Shown here: one piece after another, positions 52,858 through 62,590 of the stretch
Position numbering within the stretch: the first letter of the stretch is position 1
Layout: each line of letters opens with the position of its first letter
Assembly (NCBI RefSeq): GCF_024220585.1
Contig: NZ_JAMXKF010000012.1
Span: forward strand, 142,883 to 206,882
DNA length: 64,000 nucleotides
Direction of reading: 5' to 3'
Source of the DNA: Dyadobacter diqingensis
Lineage (GTDB): Bacteria > Bacteroidota > Bacteroidia > Cytophagales > Spirosomataceae
Position numbers and translations under genes: made by a program
The notes under the pieces: generated by a model
The model's database searches: none
What the model was told of the DNA's origin: nothing
What the model saw: only the letters and a program-made list of their open reading frames with translations

Positions 52858-53499
52858 ATGAAACTTCACACTAATTCGTTCCTATTTGCGGTTATTTTGT
52901 CATTAACGGCTGTATCCCTTCGTGCACAAAGTGTTTCTCCCGGAAAACAAACCATCGATAAGCAGGAATATTTCGGACTAAATCTTAATCAGAATATCTC
53001 TGAAAAATATCTGAGCAAATATTGGGAATCTTATCTTGACAAGTTCGGGAAAGTTAAAAGCAAGCGCGGTGTTTACACCATTGAAAAAGCATCAGTGCCT
53101 GCGGTTTCCAGTGCGCCGGTTCAAATTACCAGCCAGATTAATTCAGGAAAAGACCTTTCTCAGGTTTTCCTGGCACTTTATGTAAATGGCCAGTACGTGA
53201 CCAATGCCTCTGATGATTCGTATAAAAGTGCTGAAACGATCCTGAAAGATTTTGCTGACTATGCCAGCGTTCGCGAAGAAGCGCGAGTGGCTGACGAAAT
53301 TTTTGTCTCTTCCGAAAAAAGCTATCAAAAACAGACGAAGGAAAATGACAATACAGCAAAGGAAATTGAAAAAGCAGAAAAGAAACTTACCGAACTCCGC
53401 GCTGAATTAGAGAGAAAGAAACTGGAAGCGGGTAATTCGCTGATCGATTTGCAAAACAAACAAAAGGCTCTGGAAGTAGCCAAAGGTCGCGTAAAATAA
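52858..53499 (+). CDS. exported coiled-coil protein of unknown function
   Basis: 213 residues with a signal peptide (about 1-23, ending RAQS). The middle resembles a mixed alpha/beta domain (LNLNQNISEKYLSKYWESYLDKFGKVKSKRGVYTIEKA, then SQVFLALYVNGQYVTNASDDSYKSAETILKDFA), and the last 70 residues form a charged coiled coil (EIEKAEKKLTELRAELERKKLEAG). I recognise no family, though the middle is reminiscent of a small periplasmic stress domain. It ends at a clear terminator. Confidence 0.65.
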   Translation: MKLHTNSFLFAVILSLTAVSLRAQSVSPGKQTIDKQEYFGLNLNQNISEKYLSKYWESYLDKFGKVKSKRGVYTIEKASVPAVSSAPVQITSQINSGKDLSQVFLALYVNGQYVTNASDDSYKSAETILKDFADYASVREEARVADEIFVSSEKSYQKQTKENDNTAKEIEKAEKKLTELRAELERKKLEAGNSLIDLQNKQKALEVAKGRVK

Positions 53500-53517
53500 A
53501 AACCATTCTGACACCTG

Positions 53518-53548
53518 AAAAAAGTGAGCCTCAACAGCTCACTTTTTT
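53518..53548. terminator. bidirectional terminator after the coiled-coil gene
   Basis: AAAAAAGTGAGC (53518-53529) pairs with GCTCACTTTTTT (53537-53548), loop of 7 nt, with a T tract on the plus strand and an A tract on the other, so it can also end the leftward PAS-LuxR gene. Confidence 0.88.
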
Positions 53549-53561
53549 TGTTTCCGGCAAT

Positions 53562-54239
53562 TCAGATCAGGTCAAATGCCCGGGCATATTGGGTAAAATC
53601 GTAATGAGAACTAATGGATAATTTCTTTTTTATATTCTTCCGGTGTGCATCTACGGTTGCAGAGGCGATATAGAGTTCATCGCCAATATCAGGTGAACTT
53701 TTCCCGAGTGCGACCATCTTTAAAATCTCCTTTTCACGCTTGCCAAGCGTCGAAAATTTTTGATAGTTGTTTCGCAAAAACGTATTCTCTTCCAGCAGCC
53801 TTTCCGCTTTCAATGACAAATGTTTCATGTCGCCTATGGATGTTGCGGTCGTAATGGTCAGTATCGGATCACCAGCCTCATTTTGCATAAAAAGTCGGGT
53901 AGCGCTCATATACCATTCCCATTTGTCATGCGCGGCAAGTTTTACCTGCTGCAAATAGGTTATACTCTCATTCATGTCATTTGCGACAAGCAGCTTTTTA
54001 ATTTTCGGGGCATAATCATCCCAATCATCAATATTGAAAAAACGTGCCCGATACTCTGCTTTCATTTCTCGGATTTCTTCAAGCGTGATCCCAAGCAATT
54101 CCAACCCCTGGGGAGACATATAAACCACAGAAAAATCCGTAATTCTATGAACGATGACGATGACCGGAAGCCGTTCTGCAATTGCATCAATCGAATTAAT
54201 ACGATCGATGATCCTGTTCTCAATAAGTTCGTCATGCAT
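53562..54239 (-). CDS. PAS domain LuxR-family transcriptional regulator
   Basis: 225 residues. Residues about 25-135 form a PAS-like sensor (DFSVVYMSPQGLELLGITLEEI), followed by a short helix and a C-terminal LuxR/GerE helix-turn-helix at 163-208 (LGKREKEILKMVALGKSSPDIGDELYIASATVDAHRKNIKKKL). It lacks a phosphoacceptor receiver domain, so the signal is read by the PAS fold. The gene is single, with no sensor kinase nearby; targets are unknown. It shares the terminator region with the convergent coiled-coil gene. Confidence 0.88.
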   Translation of the reverse strand: MHDELIENRIIDRINSIDAIAERLPVIVIVHRITDFSVVYMSPQGLELLGITLEEIREMKAEYRARFFNIDDWDDYAPKIKKLLVANDMNESITYLQQVKLAAHDKWEWYMSATRLFMQNEAGDPILTITTATSIGDMKHLSLKAERLLEENTFLRNNYQKFSTLGKREKEILKMVALGKSSPDIGDELYIASATVDAHRKNIKKKLSISSHYDFTQYARAFDLI

Positions 54240-54324
54240 AGGTTAAAAATTTGCGCTGAAATGAATATGAGAAATTTATCAAAAACTATGCTATGTCATC
54301 TGATGTGAACAAAAGTTAACACAA

Positions 54325-54361
54325 AAAATTAGCGGACAGCAATTTACCGTCCGCTAATTTT
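54325..54361 (-). terminator. intrinsic terminator after the ArsC/Spx-like gene
   Basis: AAAATTAGCGGAC (54325-54337) pairs perfectly with GTCCGCTAATTTT (54349-54361) over 13 bp, loop of 11 nt; on the minus strand it ends in TTTTTTG. It lies 25 nt after the stop at 54386. Confidence 0.86.
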
Positions 54362-54385
54362 CAAAATCAATAAATTTTATCTCTG

Positions 54386-54739
54386 TTACAGAAACGCTTC
54401 TTCGTATTCTTTTTCAGAAAAGCCCAGTGCAACGGCCTTTCCGGAAGCATCTTCGATCAAAGGTCTTTTGATCACCGAATTTTTGGCGATCATTAAGTCT
54501 GAAGCTGAACTTTCATCTTTAACCGCCGCTTTCTCCTCGTCTGACAATTGTTTCCAGGTCGTGCCAGCCTTGTTAACCAGCTTTTCCCACGGATAGTATT
54601 GAAACCAGCCGGATATTTTCTCCGCGGTTATCCCTTTCTTTTTGTAATCATGAAAAGTGTAAGCGATACCCTTTTCATCCAGCCACGTCCTGGCTTTTTT
54701 CACCGTGTTGCAATTCGGAATTCCGTATACAGTAAACAT
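54386..54739 (-). CDS. ArsC/Spx/YffB family protein
   Basis: 117 residues, a thioredoxin-fold ArsC-like domain. The N-terminus VYGIPNCNTVKKARTWLDEKGIAYTFHDY fits the family with a single active-site Cys (Cys10), followed by SVIKRPLIED, which carries the conserved Arg-Pro of the ArsC fold. The closest group is YffB/Spx/MgsR, whose members reduce thiols or act as RNA polymerase-binding regulators; arsenate reduction is less likely as no ars genes are near. It lies alone between the regulator and the symporter. Confidence 0.87.
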   Translation of the reverse strand: MFTVYGIPNCNTVKKARTWLDEKGIAYTFHDYKKKGITAEKISGWFQYYPWEKLVNKAGTTWKQLSDEEKAAVKDESSASDLMIAKNSVIKRPLIEDASGKAVALGFSEKEYEEAFL

Positions 54740-54799
54740 AAATTTTGACGCTATTGGCCGCCGGATATAACCCGACCGCTGTTTTAATAAATATAAATT

Positions 54800-56197
54800 T
54801 TAAGCCGAAACGACTTCTTCCGCTAACACTTTATCGGACAACTGCATTTTCTCATCGTCCAGCTCCCCTTCCCAACGTGCGATAACAGCCGTTGCAAGGC
54901 AGTTTCCTGTCACATTGACAGAAGTACGGGCCATGTCCATCAATTCATCAATACCCATCAAAAGCAATACCGGCCACTCGGGCATTCCGAAATTGGCGAT
55001 CGCACCAAGCAGAATCACCAAAGTTGCACGAGGAATACCGGCAACACCTTTACTGGTAAGCATTAACAAAAACACCATGGAAAGCTGCTGTCCGATGGAC
55101 ATCTCAGTTCCCGTAGCCTGCGCAACAAAAACCGTCGCCAGGGCCAGATACAATGTTGACCCGTCGAGGTTGAAGCTATAACCGGTTGGCATAACAAATG
55201 AAACAATCTGGCGTGGAACACCAAACTTTTCCATTTTCTCCATAGCCTTAGGCAACGCTGACTCCGAACTCGTTGTAGCAAATGCGATAGAAACCGGCTC
55301 AAAGATATTTTTCACAAATTTGACAATCGGAATTTTTGCGATAAACATGATCGGCACAAACACGAGAAGCATAAACGCGAGCAGTGCACAATACAATGTT
55401 GCGAGCATCAGCGCCAGATTTTTAAGTACATCAATACCCATATGACCCACCGTTTCAGCAATTGCAGCACCTACACCAATCGGAGCAAAAAGCATGATAA
55501 TCTTCGTGAATTTGAACATTACCTCTGCCAGTGTTTCTATACCAGCCACAAATTTCTCCTTTTTTGCCGCCGGGATCATCGCAAGACTTATACCAAAAAG
55601 AACACTAAAAACAACAATCTGAAGAACCTCTCCATGATAAACTGACTTCGCAAGGTTTTCAGGAAATGAATGCAGTACGATATCCTGCCAGGTCTGGTCA
55701 GCAACTTTTGGCAGGGCCGCATTCAGGTTTGCAGGAGGAATAATTCCCGCGCCCGGCTTAAACCAGTTGGCAAAAAACAGGCCTATTAATAATGCAAACG
55801 TTGTTACAACCTCAAAATAAAGCAGAGATTTCCATCCCATGCGTCCCACCTGTTTCAGATCCGAATGACCGGCGATACCTGTTACCAAAGTCGCAAAAAG
55901 AAGCGGCGCAATAACAGTTTTGATCATCTGAAGGAAAATCTGTCTCAAAAAATGAAGGCTCGTCCCCAGTTCAGGAAAATCATACCCAATCTCCGTTCCC
56001 ACCAACATCGAAATCAGGATGGAAGTGGTCAGGTTTCTTTTCAGGAATGCAAAAATAATGAGCCCCGCCAAAGCGGTCCACCGAAGTCCGACCAACACGT
56101 CCGTTGAAATCGAGATGACGTGATAAGCATTAAGTACTGTGGCAAGCGCAGCAATGGTAATAAGAGCCAGATTTACAATGGTAATTTTGTTCTTCAT
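54800..56197 (-). CDS. dicarboxylate/amino acid:cation symporter (DAACS)
   Basis: 465 residues, eight or more TM segments. The family motifs are present: FATTSSESALPKAMEKM (serine-rich loop, hairpin 1), MPTGYSFNLDGSTLYLALATVFVAQ (the NMDGT-like metal-coordinating segment), and GIPRATLVILLGAIANFGMP. DAACS members couple uptake of glutamate, aspartate or C4-dicarboxylates to Na+ or H+. The precise substrate is unknown. It is a single-gene unit on the minus strand. Confidence 0.93.
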   Translation of the reverse strand: MKNKITIVNLALITIAALATVLNAYHVISISTDVLVGLRWTALAGLIIFAFLKRNLTTSILISMLVGTEIGYDFPELGTSLHFLRQIFLQMIKTVIAPLLFATLVTGIAGHSDLKQVGRMGWKSLLYFEVVTTFALLIGLFFANWFKPGAGIIPPANLNAALPKVADQTWQDIVLHSFPENLAKSVYHGEVLQIVVFSVLFGISLAMIPAAKKEKFVAGIETLAEVMFKFTKIIMLFAPIGVGAAIAETVGHMGIDVLKNLALMLATLYCALLAFMLLVFVPIMFIAKIPIVKFVKNIFEPVSIAFATTSSESALPKAMEKMEKFGVPRQIVSFVMPTGYSFNLDGSTLYLALATVFVAQATGTEMSIGQQLSMVFLLMLTSKGVAGIPRATLVILLGAIANFGMPEWPVLLLMGIDELMDMARTSVNVTGNCLATAVIARWEGELDDEKMQLSDKVLAEEVVSA

Positions 56198-56402
56198 ACA
56201 AGGATTTTGGAGATGAGGTAACAGTTTGGATCAGTAAACTTAGCTAAATTCGGGTAAAGGGTTGCATTAATGCCCAGCCCAAATTCAACCTTTTACGAAA
56301 TAAACTCTATACATTGGACGATTTTATTGAATATTTGCACTATTTTTTCTAGCTTTCTAAAAATAATCAATTGTTTCTCAACTTTTCAAACATCTACTGT
56401 TA

Positions 56403-56840
56403 ATGGAATCCAGACTTATCCTTGAAAACGAATTAGAACCAATTTTTTTAGGGAAATTCCCTCCTTTTCCTGACAACGTCAAAGAACTTCTGGTCCAGTA
56501 CGGACCGTATTTAATCCTTATTGGCGCTGTTTTAGGACTACTGGGTTTATTAACCGCTTTTGGTGTCGGCACCGCAGCCATCGGCATCGGAGTGGCCTCT
56601 TATGGCGGCGGGTTTAGTTTTTATGTCGGTATAGTTCTGGCAACCGTGATGATGATCATGTACCTGATGGCATTTTCACCCTTACGCGCCCGCAAAAGAG
56701 CTGGCTGGAATCTTATGTATTACGCATTATTGTTAAGTCTGGTCAGCAACCTTCTTCAGTTGGCGATTCTTGCTGTGATTATCGGAGGAGTACTTGGCTT
56801 TTGGGTATTGTTTCAAATTCGCGATAAATACGTAGTATAA
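56403..56840 (+). CDS. small polytopic membrane protein of unknown function
   Basis: 145 residues with four TM helices (about 36-54, 70-92, 103-121, 124-138). The loops include RARKRAGWNLMYYALLLSLVSNL, which looks like a conserved short motif, but I cannot name a family. The gene stands alone, facing away from the symporter, and is followed by a strong terminator. Confidence 0.65.
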   Translation: MESRLILENELEPIFLGKFPPFPDNVKELLVQYGPYLILIGAVLGLLGLLTAFGVGTAAIGIGVASYGGGFSFYVGIVLATVMMIMYLMAFSPLRARKRAGWNLMYYALLLSLVSNLLQLAILAVIIGGVLGFWVLFQIRDKYVV

Positions 56841-56868
56841 TTTTATAGCTTTCGCAGTAATTTTTTCT

Positions 56869-56897
56869 AAGAGTAAACAGAAATTCTGTTTACTCTT
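56869..56897 (+). terminator. intrinsic terminator after the 145-residue membrane protein
   Basis: AAGAGTAAACAG (56869-56880) pairs with CTGTTTACTCTT (56886-56897), loop of 5 nt, followed by TCTTTTTT. It lies 28 nt after the stop. Confidence 0.9.
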
Positions 56898-56945
56898 TCT
56901 TTTTTACCACTAATCCGGCTATTTGTACATTTGTCAGGTTACGTT

Positions 56946-56976
56946 TTTGTAAAGGTTGTGATACTTTGCATATTTG
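56946..56976 (+). promoter_or_regulatory. Bacteroidota-type promoter of the ABC exporter operon
   Basis: TTTG at 56946-56949, a 19-nt spacer, then CATATTTG at 56969-56976, which matches TAnnTTTG at seven of eight positions. It lies 83 nt upstream of the ATP-binding protein start. Confidence 0.55.
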
Positions 56977-57058
56977 ACGTGCAGATTAAAATAGTCTGGC
57001 TAACTTCATCCGTTATTGTGAAAACAATTCGCAAAACAGGCCATTACCCTACATACGA

Positions 57059-57973
57059 ATGAATATCATAGAAGTACAAAACATTACAAAAGATTACTCC
57101 AATCATCGTGCACTCGATGATGTCAGTATAAATATTCCCAAGGGCTGCATCTTCGGACTTCTTGGACCAAACGGTGCCGGCAAAACCTCATTGATCCGGA
57201 TCATAAACCAGATTACGGGACCGGATTCCGGGCATGTGTTATTTGACGGACAGCCACTTGCTCCAAAACATATTTCGAGAATAGGTTATCTGCCCGAAGA
57301 ACGTGGCTTGTATAAAAAGATGAAAGTAGGTGATCAGCTGCTTTATCTTGCCCAGTTGAAAGGCCTCAGCCAAAAGGAGGCTATGGAAAAACTGAAAATC
57401 TGGTTTATCAAGTTTGACATCAAAACCTGGTGGGACAAAAGCGTTTCAGACCTTTCGAAAGGTATGCAGCAAAAAGTACAGTTTGTTTCCACGGTCTTGC
57501 ATGAACCGGATCTGATTATTCTGGATGAGCCTTTTTCCGGCTTTGACCCGATTAATGCAAATCTGATCCGTGATGAAATTCTGGAATTAAAACAAAAGGG
57601 CAGCACCATCATTTTCTCCACACACCGCATGGAAACGGTTGAGGAACTTTGCGACAATATCGCACTGATCCATCGTGCGAAAAAAGTTCTCGATGGACCA
57701 AAGTCGGTTATTAAAGAACAGTTCAAAACCAACACTTTCTTTGTGGAATACAAAGGAAATCTGGATGGTTTTGAAAATAAGTACCAATTGGAGAAAACTT
57801 CCGTTCTGGAAAACGATTATCTCCGTACCAACATTCACCTGCCGTCTCACATCAGTGCCAATGAACTTTTGACTGATTTGCTTCCGAAAATCGAAATTCG
57901 GGGATTCGGAGAAAATATTCCTTCCATGAGCGATATTTTCATGCGTGCCGTTAACGAAGTACCCGAGGCCTGA
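57059..57973 (+). CDS. ABC transporter ATP-binding protein
   Basis: 304 residues. Walker A GPNGAGKT (36-43), the signature loop LSKGMQQ (132-138, diverging from LSGGQ), Walker B LIILDEP (152-158) and the switch His in IIFSTHRMETVEEL. The C-terminal 80 residues resemble the DUF4162 tail of NatA-like export ATPases. With the permease encoded 45 nt downstream it forms a NatAB-like exporter, perhaps for sodium or an antibiotic; the substrate is unknown. A promoter lies upstream. Confidence 0.94.
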   Translation: MNIIEVQNITKDYSNHRALDDVSINIPKGCIFGLLGPNGAGKTSLIRIINQITGPDSGHVLFDGQPLAPKHISRIGYLPEERGLYKKMKVGDQLLYLAQLKGLSQKEAMEKLKIWFIKFDIKTWWDKSVSDLSKGMQQKVQFVSTVLHEPDLIILDEPFSGFDPINANLIRDEILELKQKGSTIIFSTHRMETVEELCDNIALIHRAKKVLDGPKSVIKEQFKTNTFFVEYKGNLDGFENKYQLEKTSVLENDYLRTNIHLPSHISANELLTDLLPKIEIRGFGENIPSMSDIFMRAVNEVPEA

Positions 57974-58018
57974 CCTTTGGCGGGAATACCTTCATCTACT
58001 CTCTAAATTTTGATAAAA

Positions 58019-59347
58019 ATGCGGAATATATTACTTGTTATTAAAAGGGAATACATGGTCCGGGTGAAGAAAAAGTCATTTCTGATCATGACTATTCTTG
58101 CGCCGGTACTTTTTGTCGGCGGATATGCACTTGTTATCTGGATGGCGATCAGCTCCGTGGATAGCAAACTGGTTCAGGTTGTTGATGAAAGCGGACTTTT
58201 TACCAATGAATTCAAAGATTCTGAATCATTGAAATTCTCGTTTGTAAACTCCTCCATCGATTCTGCGAAAGCTCATTTTACGGATAGCCATGCCAATGCG
58301 CTGGTTTACATTCCTAAAAATGTGATCAATTCTCCGAAAAGCGTACGTATTTATGCCCCGAAAAACGTCAGTATGGAGCTAAAATCTGATATCGAAAAAG
58401 TCATCGAAAAACAGATCGAAAATATAAAACTGTCGGAGGCGGGGATCACCCATAAAATTCTGGAAGATTCGCGTGTTAACGTAAGTTCAGAAACCATCAG
58501 CCTGAGCGAGGAAGGCGAAAAAACAAGCAGTTCCGGCGCCGCGACTATCATCGGTGGTATCTGTGCCTTTTTGATTTATATGTCTGTTTTCATTTACGGC
58601 ACGCAGGTGATGCGCGGGGTGACAGAAGAAAAAACAAGCCGGATTGTAGAAGTCATTATTTCTTCTGTGAAACCTTATCAGCTGATGATGGGGAAAATTA
58701 TCGGTGTGGCGCTCGTGGGATTAACCCAGTTTGTGCTCTGGATTTTCCTGACCGTATCATTGACATCCGCCGCTTCTGCGGTTCTTTCCTCTAAAATGCC
58801 AAAAGATTCGCAGCAGATTCAGCAGGAAATGGGCAAAATGCAAAAAGGAATGCCGGCTTCCAATATGCCCGGTGCGGGTGTTGACAATCCGGTGGCTGAG
58901 GTGTTGGGCGCAGTCAATAGCCTGAACATTCCGCTGATCATTTCTTGTTTTCTGTTTTATTATCTGGGCGGTTATTTATTTTACAGCGCACTTTTTGGCG
59001 CAGTTGGTGCCGCGGTTGATAATGATGCCGATACGCAGCAATTCATGCTTCCGATCACTTTACCCATTATATTTTCATTCATTTTTGCTCAGCTTGTCCT
59101 CCGGGACCCCGACGGAAATCTCGCATTCTGGACATCGATGATCCCTTTTACTTCGCCCATTATCATGATGGTCCGGATTCCTTTTGGCGTGCCGGCCTGG
59201 CAAATTGCGCTTTCCATGACCCTTTTGGTTTTAGGTTTTATGGGCACAATCTGGCTTGCATCCCGTATTTACCGCGTCGGCATTCTGATGTACGGCAAAA
59301 AGGTAACCTACAAGGAGCTGGCCAAATGGATTTTCTACAAAGTTTAA
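58019..59347 (+). CDS. ABC transporter permease (NatB-like)
   Basis: 442 residues from the ATG at 58019 (MRNILLVIKREYMVRVKKKSF); a TTG at 58010 is also in frame. One N-terminal TM helix (about 22-41), a large extracytoplasmic domain, then five or six TM helices from about 178, the ABC2_membrane_3 layout. TEEKTSRIVEVIISSVKPYQLMMGKIIGVALVGL is the typical membrane-proximal signature of this export family. It forms the membrane part of the NatAB-like exporter with the ATPase gene just upstream. Confidence 0.92.
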   Translation: MRNILLVIKREYMVRVKKKSFLIMTILAPVLFVGGYALVIWMAISSVDSKLVQVVDESGLFTNEFKDSESLKFSFVNSSIDSAKAHFTDSHANALVYIPKNVINSPKSVRIYAPKNVSMELKSDIEKVIEKQIENIKLSEAGITHKILEDSRVNVSSETISLSEEGEKTSSSGAATIIGGICAFLIYMSVFIYGTQVMRGVTEEKTSRIVEVIISSVKPYQLMMGKIIGVALVGLTQFVLWIFLTVSLTSAASAVLSSKMPKDSQQIQQEMGKMQKGMPASNMPGAGVDNPVAEVLGAVNSLNIPLIISCFLFYYLGGYLFYSALFGAVGAAVDNDADTQQFMLPITLPIIFSFIFAQLVLRDPDGNLAFWTSMIPFTSPIIMMVRIPFGVPAWQIALSMTLLVLGFMGTIWLASRIYRVGILMYGKKVTYKELAKWIFYKV

Positions 59348-59361
59348 CAAAATTATAATCA

Positions 59362-59395
59362 AGGATCAGGCCCTGTTCACCAGTCGCCTGATCCT
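59362..59395 (+). terminator. intrinsic terminator of the ABC exporter operon
   Basis: AGGATCAGG (59362-59370) pairs with CCTGATCCT (59387-59395) over 9 bp, 16-nt loop, followed by GTTTTATAA. It lies 15 nt after the permease stop. Confidence 0.75.
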
Positions 59396-59477
59396 GTTTT
59401 ATAACAAAAAATCACCCGCGACAAAGCCTTTAACACTTTTTAAGACTTCCTAACCCTTGCCGTTGAGGTTATTTTGC

Positions 59478-59485
59478 TAATTTTG
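59478..59485 (+). promoter_or_regulatory. -7 promoter element of the DUF2723 gene
   Basis: TAATTTTG is a perfect TAnnTTTG box 107 nt before the ATG. A CTTG at 59456-59459 lies 18 nt upstream, slightly closer than the 19-21 nt consensus. Confidence 0.45.
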
Positions 59486-59591
59486 AGGCACCGATTAAAT
59501 ATGCAGTTATATTTTGGGGCATTGCGGCCATGTTAACCTGGCCTCTGACTTCCGAATCTTAACTGTAAACTTATAACCTTAAACTATTATA

Positions 59592-62573
59592 ATGACCCGT
59601 TTCAACCGTTCCAACAACCTTACGGGTTGGATTGTTTTCGCGATTGCATTTCTGACATACGCCCTCACCGTTGAACGAACGGCCAGCTTTTGGGATTGCG
59701 GCGAATTTATTGCCTGTGCATTTAAATTGCAGGTACCTCACCCTCCGGGAGCTCCATTTTTCCTTTTAGTCGGAAGATTATTCTCGATGTTTGCTTTTGG
59801 TGATCTTACCAACGTTGCCTATTGGGTCAATATGGTTTCGGTATTAAGCAGCGCGTTTACCATTCTTTTCCTTTTCTGGACGATCACATTGTTGTCACGC
59901 AAACTGATCGGAAGCAAAACAGACGCAGAACTGACTCAGGGAGATATTATCCTTTTAATGGGCTCTGGTATTGTTGGTGCTTTGGCTTACACCTGGTCGG
60001 ATTCATTCTGGTTTTCGGCTGTTGAAGCGGAAGTTTACGGTATGTCTTCATTCTTTACAGCCATCGTTATCTGGGCTGTTTTCAAATGGGAACGTATTGA
60101 AGATCCTGCTGCGGAAAATCGCTGGTTGATTTTCACAGCTTATCTGGTAGGTCTTTCCATTGGCGTCCATTTGCTTAACCTCGTTACCATTCCTGCACTT
60201 GCACTGGTTTATTATTTCAAAAAATACGACAAACCGAGTGTTTTTGGTGGTATTCTTGCTTTCATTGGCGGACTTGTTATTCTGGGGATCATTAACTCAG
60301 GTATCATCCCGGGCCTTCCAAGCATTGCAGGTAAATTCGAAATTTTCTTTGTCAACTCACTGGGTTTACCTTACAAATCTGGTGTAATATTCTTTATCAT
60401 TATTTTCCTGGGATCGCTGATCTGGGGAATTATTTATTCGCAGAAAAAAGCAAAGGTGTTATTGAACACAGGTTTGCTTTCCCTGGCATTTATTTTGGTA
60501 GGTTATGCATGTTATCTGATGGTTTTGGTACGTGCAGAATACAATCCGCCAATCAATGAAAATAACCCGAACGATGTTTTAAGTTTCGTTTCTTATCTGA
60601 AAAGAGAGCAGTACGGAAGCCGTCCGTTATTGTACGGACCATCATTCGTTTCCCGTCCAATTAACCAGAAACGTGGTGCGCCGATGTACCGCAAGCAGGA
60701 TGGAAAATATTCTATCTACGATTACCGTCCCGAATATGAATACGAACCGGGAAGCAGCATGCTCTTACCTCGTATGTACAGCACGCAGGCGGGACATCCA
60801 CAGCTTTATCAGCAAATGACGGGATTGGCGGAAGGCCAGAAACCAACCATGGGGCATAACCTGTCATTCATGTTCTCGTATCAGATCGGGCATATGTACT
60901 GGCGTTATTTCCTTTGGAATTTTGTTGGTCGCGAAAGTGACGAAGAAGGCGCAGGAAACTTGCTTCCATGGGATGCTTTCAAGACTTTCCCGTCCATCAT
61001 TCAAAACAATAAGGCACATGACAACTTCTTCATGCTGCCATTTATTCTCGGTCTTTTTGGTGTTGTGATAATGTATTTCCGCCGCCAGCGCGATCTTTTG
61101 GTATTGGGATTATTATTCCTTCTTACCGGTGTGGCATTGGTGGTTTATCTTAACTCCCCTCCTACCGAGCCTCGTGAGCGTGATTATATCTACGTGGGAT
61201 CTTTCTACATTTTCTGTATGTGGATCGGTTTTGGAGTAATTGCTTTGGCAGACGGACTGAATAAATTTGTAAAAAGCCCAACTACCCGTGCAGGTGTTGC
61301 CACAGGTTTGAGTTTGATCGTACCTGTGATTATGGGTGCAAAAGGCTGGGACAACCACAACCGTAACCACCGTTATCACTCGGTTGACTTTGCTAAAAAC
61401 CTGCTTAATTCCTGTGCTCCAAACGCCATTTTATTTACAGGCGGGGATAACGATACCTTCCCTTTATGGTACGTTCAGGAAGTGGAAGGATTCAGAACGG
61501 ACGTTCGGGTTTGTAACCTGAGCTTATTGGGCACCGACTGGTACATCGATCAGATGAAACGCAAAACGTACCTTTCAGAAGCACTTCCGATTTCATTGGA
61601 TAAAAACAACTACGCTTTCGGTAAGAACGATATCGTTCCTTTCTACGAGATTCCAAGCGTGAAAGGCGGTATTAACCTGAAAGAATATATCGGCCTGGTA
61701 AAACAGGAGAATAAAGCAATTCAGGTTCCGCTTACGAGTGGCGACATGACTTCTATCCTGCCTTCTTCGGTGTTATTTTTACCGGTTGATACAGAGGCTG
61801 TGAAGAAAATGAATATCATCAAAAGTGATCTTGTTCCTTACCTGAGCGATTCGATCAGCTGGACAATCGGTAAAGGTGATTTGTACAAATCTGATTTGAT
61901 GATGCTTGATATGATCGCGACCAACGACTGGAAGAGACCGATCTACTTCTCATCAACATTGGGCGGATCAAGTTATCTGAACCTGAAAGAATATATGCAG
62001 CTGGAAGGATATGCCTACCGCCTGCTTCCGGTAAAAGTGCCGGGAGCTTCTGACGGGTATGTAAATTCAACGGTGATGTATGATAACCTAATGAACAAAA
62101 TGTTCTGGAGAGAATTGGACAATGCCAATACGTATTACGATAACACGTACCTGGGTTCTCCAATATTCACAGCCCGTATTGCATTCCTTCGTCTGGCCGG
62201 ACAGCTGATCGCCGACAACAAACTGGCAGAAGCTAAAAAGGCAATGGACAAAGCACTTACGGTAATGCCAGACAAGAGTATCCCTTACGATCAGATATCT
62301 TCAAACTTTATCGGTACGCTTTTCGATTTGGGTGAAAATAAGAAGGCGCTTGAAATTGCCGAAACCATGGCATCACGTTCGGATGAAAACCTGACCTGGT
62401 CAAAAGCCAACCCGACTACAAAACGTCGTGACAGCCAGGTTGACCTGTATATTTTGCAAACCATCGTCCACGAATGCCGCGAGGCAAAACAGGAAGCTGC
62501 TGCAAAAAAATATGAGGCAATTTTCCAGAAACATCTGGCCGCATTTAACATGTATGGCAACGGTGCACAGTAA
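59592..62573 (+). CDS. DUF2723 family membrane glycosyltransferase-like protein (GT117/TMEM260-type)
   Basis: 993 residues. The N-terminal 530 residues hold about 11 TM helices with the DUF2723 signature: YALTVERTASFWDCGEFIACAFKLQVPHPPGAPFF (about 23-57), including Asp35 and Glu38 at the luminal/periplasmic face. The remainder is soluble, with TPR-like helices near the end (LAEAKKAMDKALTVMPDKSIPYDQISSNF). DUF2723 relates to eukaryotic TMEM260, a protein O-mannosyltransferase, and is classed among GT-C enzymes; in Bacteroidota it is likely to glycosylate proteins outside the cytoplasm. It has its own promoter and terminator. Confidence 0.88.
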   Translation: MTRFNRSNNLTGWIVFAIAFLTYALTVERTASFWDCGEFIACAFKLQVPHPPGAPFFLLVGRLFSMFAFGDLTNVAYWVNMVSVLSSAFTILFLFWTITLLSRKLIGSKTDAELTQGDIILLMGSGIVGALAYTWSDSFWFSAVEAEVYGMSSFFTAIVIWAVFKWERIEDPAAENRWLIFTAYLVGLSIGVHLLNLVTIPALALVYYFKKYDKPSVFGGILAFIGGLVILGIINSGIIPGLPSIAGKFEIFFVNSLGLPYKSGVIFFIIIFLGSLIWGIIYSQKKAKVLLNTGLLSLAFILVGYACYLMVLVRAEYNPPINENNPNDVLSFVSYLKREQYGSRPLLYGPSFVSRPINQKRGAPMYRKQDGKYSIYDYRPEYEYEPGSSMLLPRMYSTQAGHPQLYQQMTGLAEGQKPTMGHNLSFMFSYQIGHMYWRYFLWNFVGRESDEEGAGNLLPWDAFKTFPSIIQNNKAHDNFFMLPFILGLFGVVIMYFRRQRDLLVLGLLFLLTGVALVVYLNSPPTEPRERDYIYVGSFYIFCMWIGFGVIALADGLNKFVKSPTTRAGVATGLSLIVPVIMGAKGWDNHNRNHRYHSVDFAKNLLNSCAPNAILFTGGDNDTFPLWYVQEVEGFRTDVRVCNLSLLGTDWYIDQMKRKTYLSEALPISLDKNNYAFGKNDIVPFYEIPSVKGGINLKEYIGLVKQENKAIQVPLTSGDMTSILPSSVLFLPVDTEAVKKMNIIKSDLVPYLSDSISWTIGKGDLYKSDLMMLDMIATNDWKRPIYFSSTLGGSSYLNLKEYMQLEGYAYRLLPVKVPGASDGYVNSTVMYDNLMNKMFWRELDNANTYYDNTYLGSPIFTARIAFLRLAGQLIADNKLAEAKKAMDKALTVMPDKSIPYDQISSNFIGTLFDLGENKKALEIAETMASRSDENLTWSKANPTTKRRDSQVDLYILQTIVHECREAKQEAAAKKYEAIFQKHLAAFNMYGNGAQ

Positions 62574-62590
62574 AAAAAATACAGTTTAAA

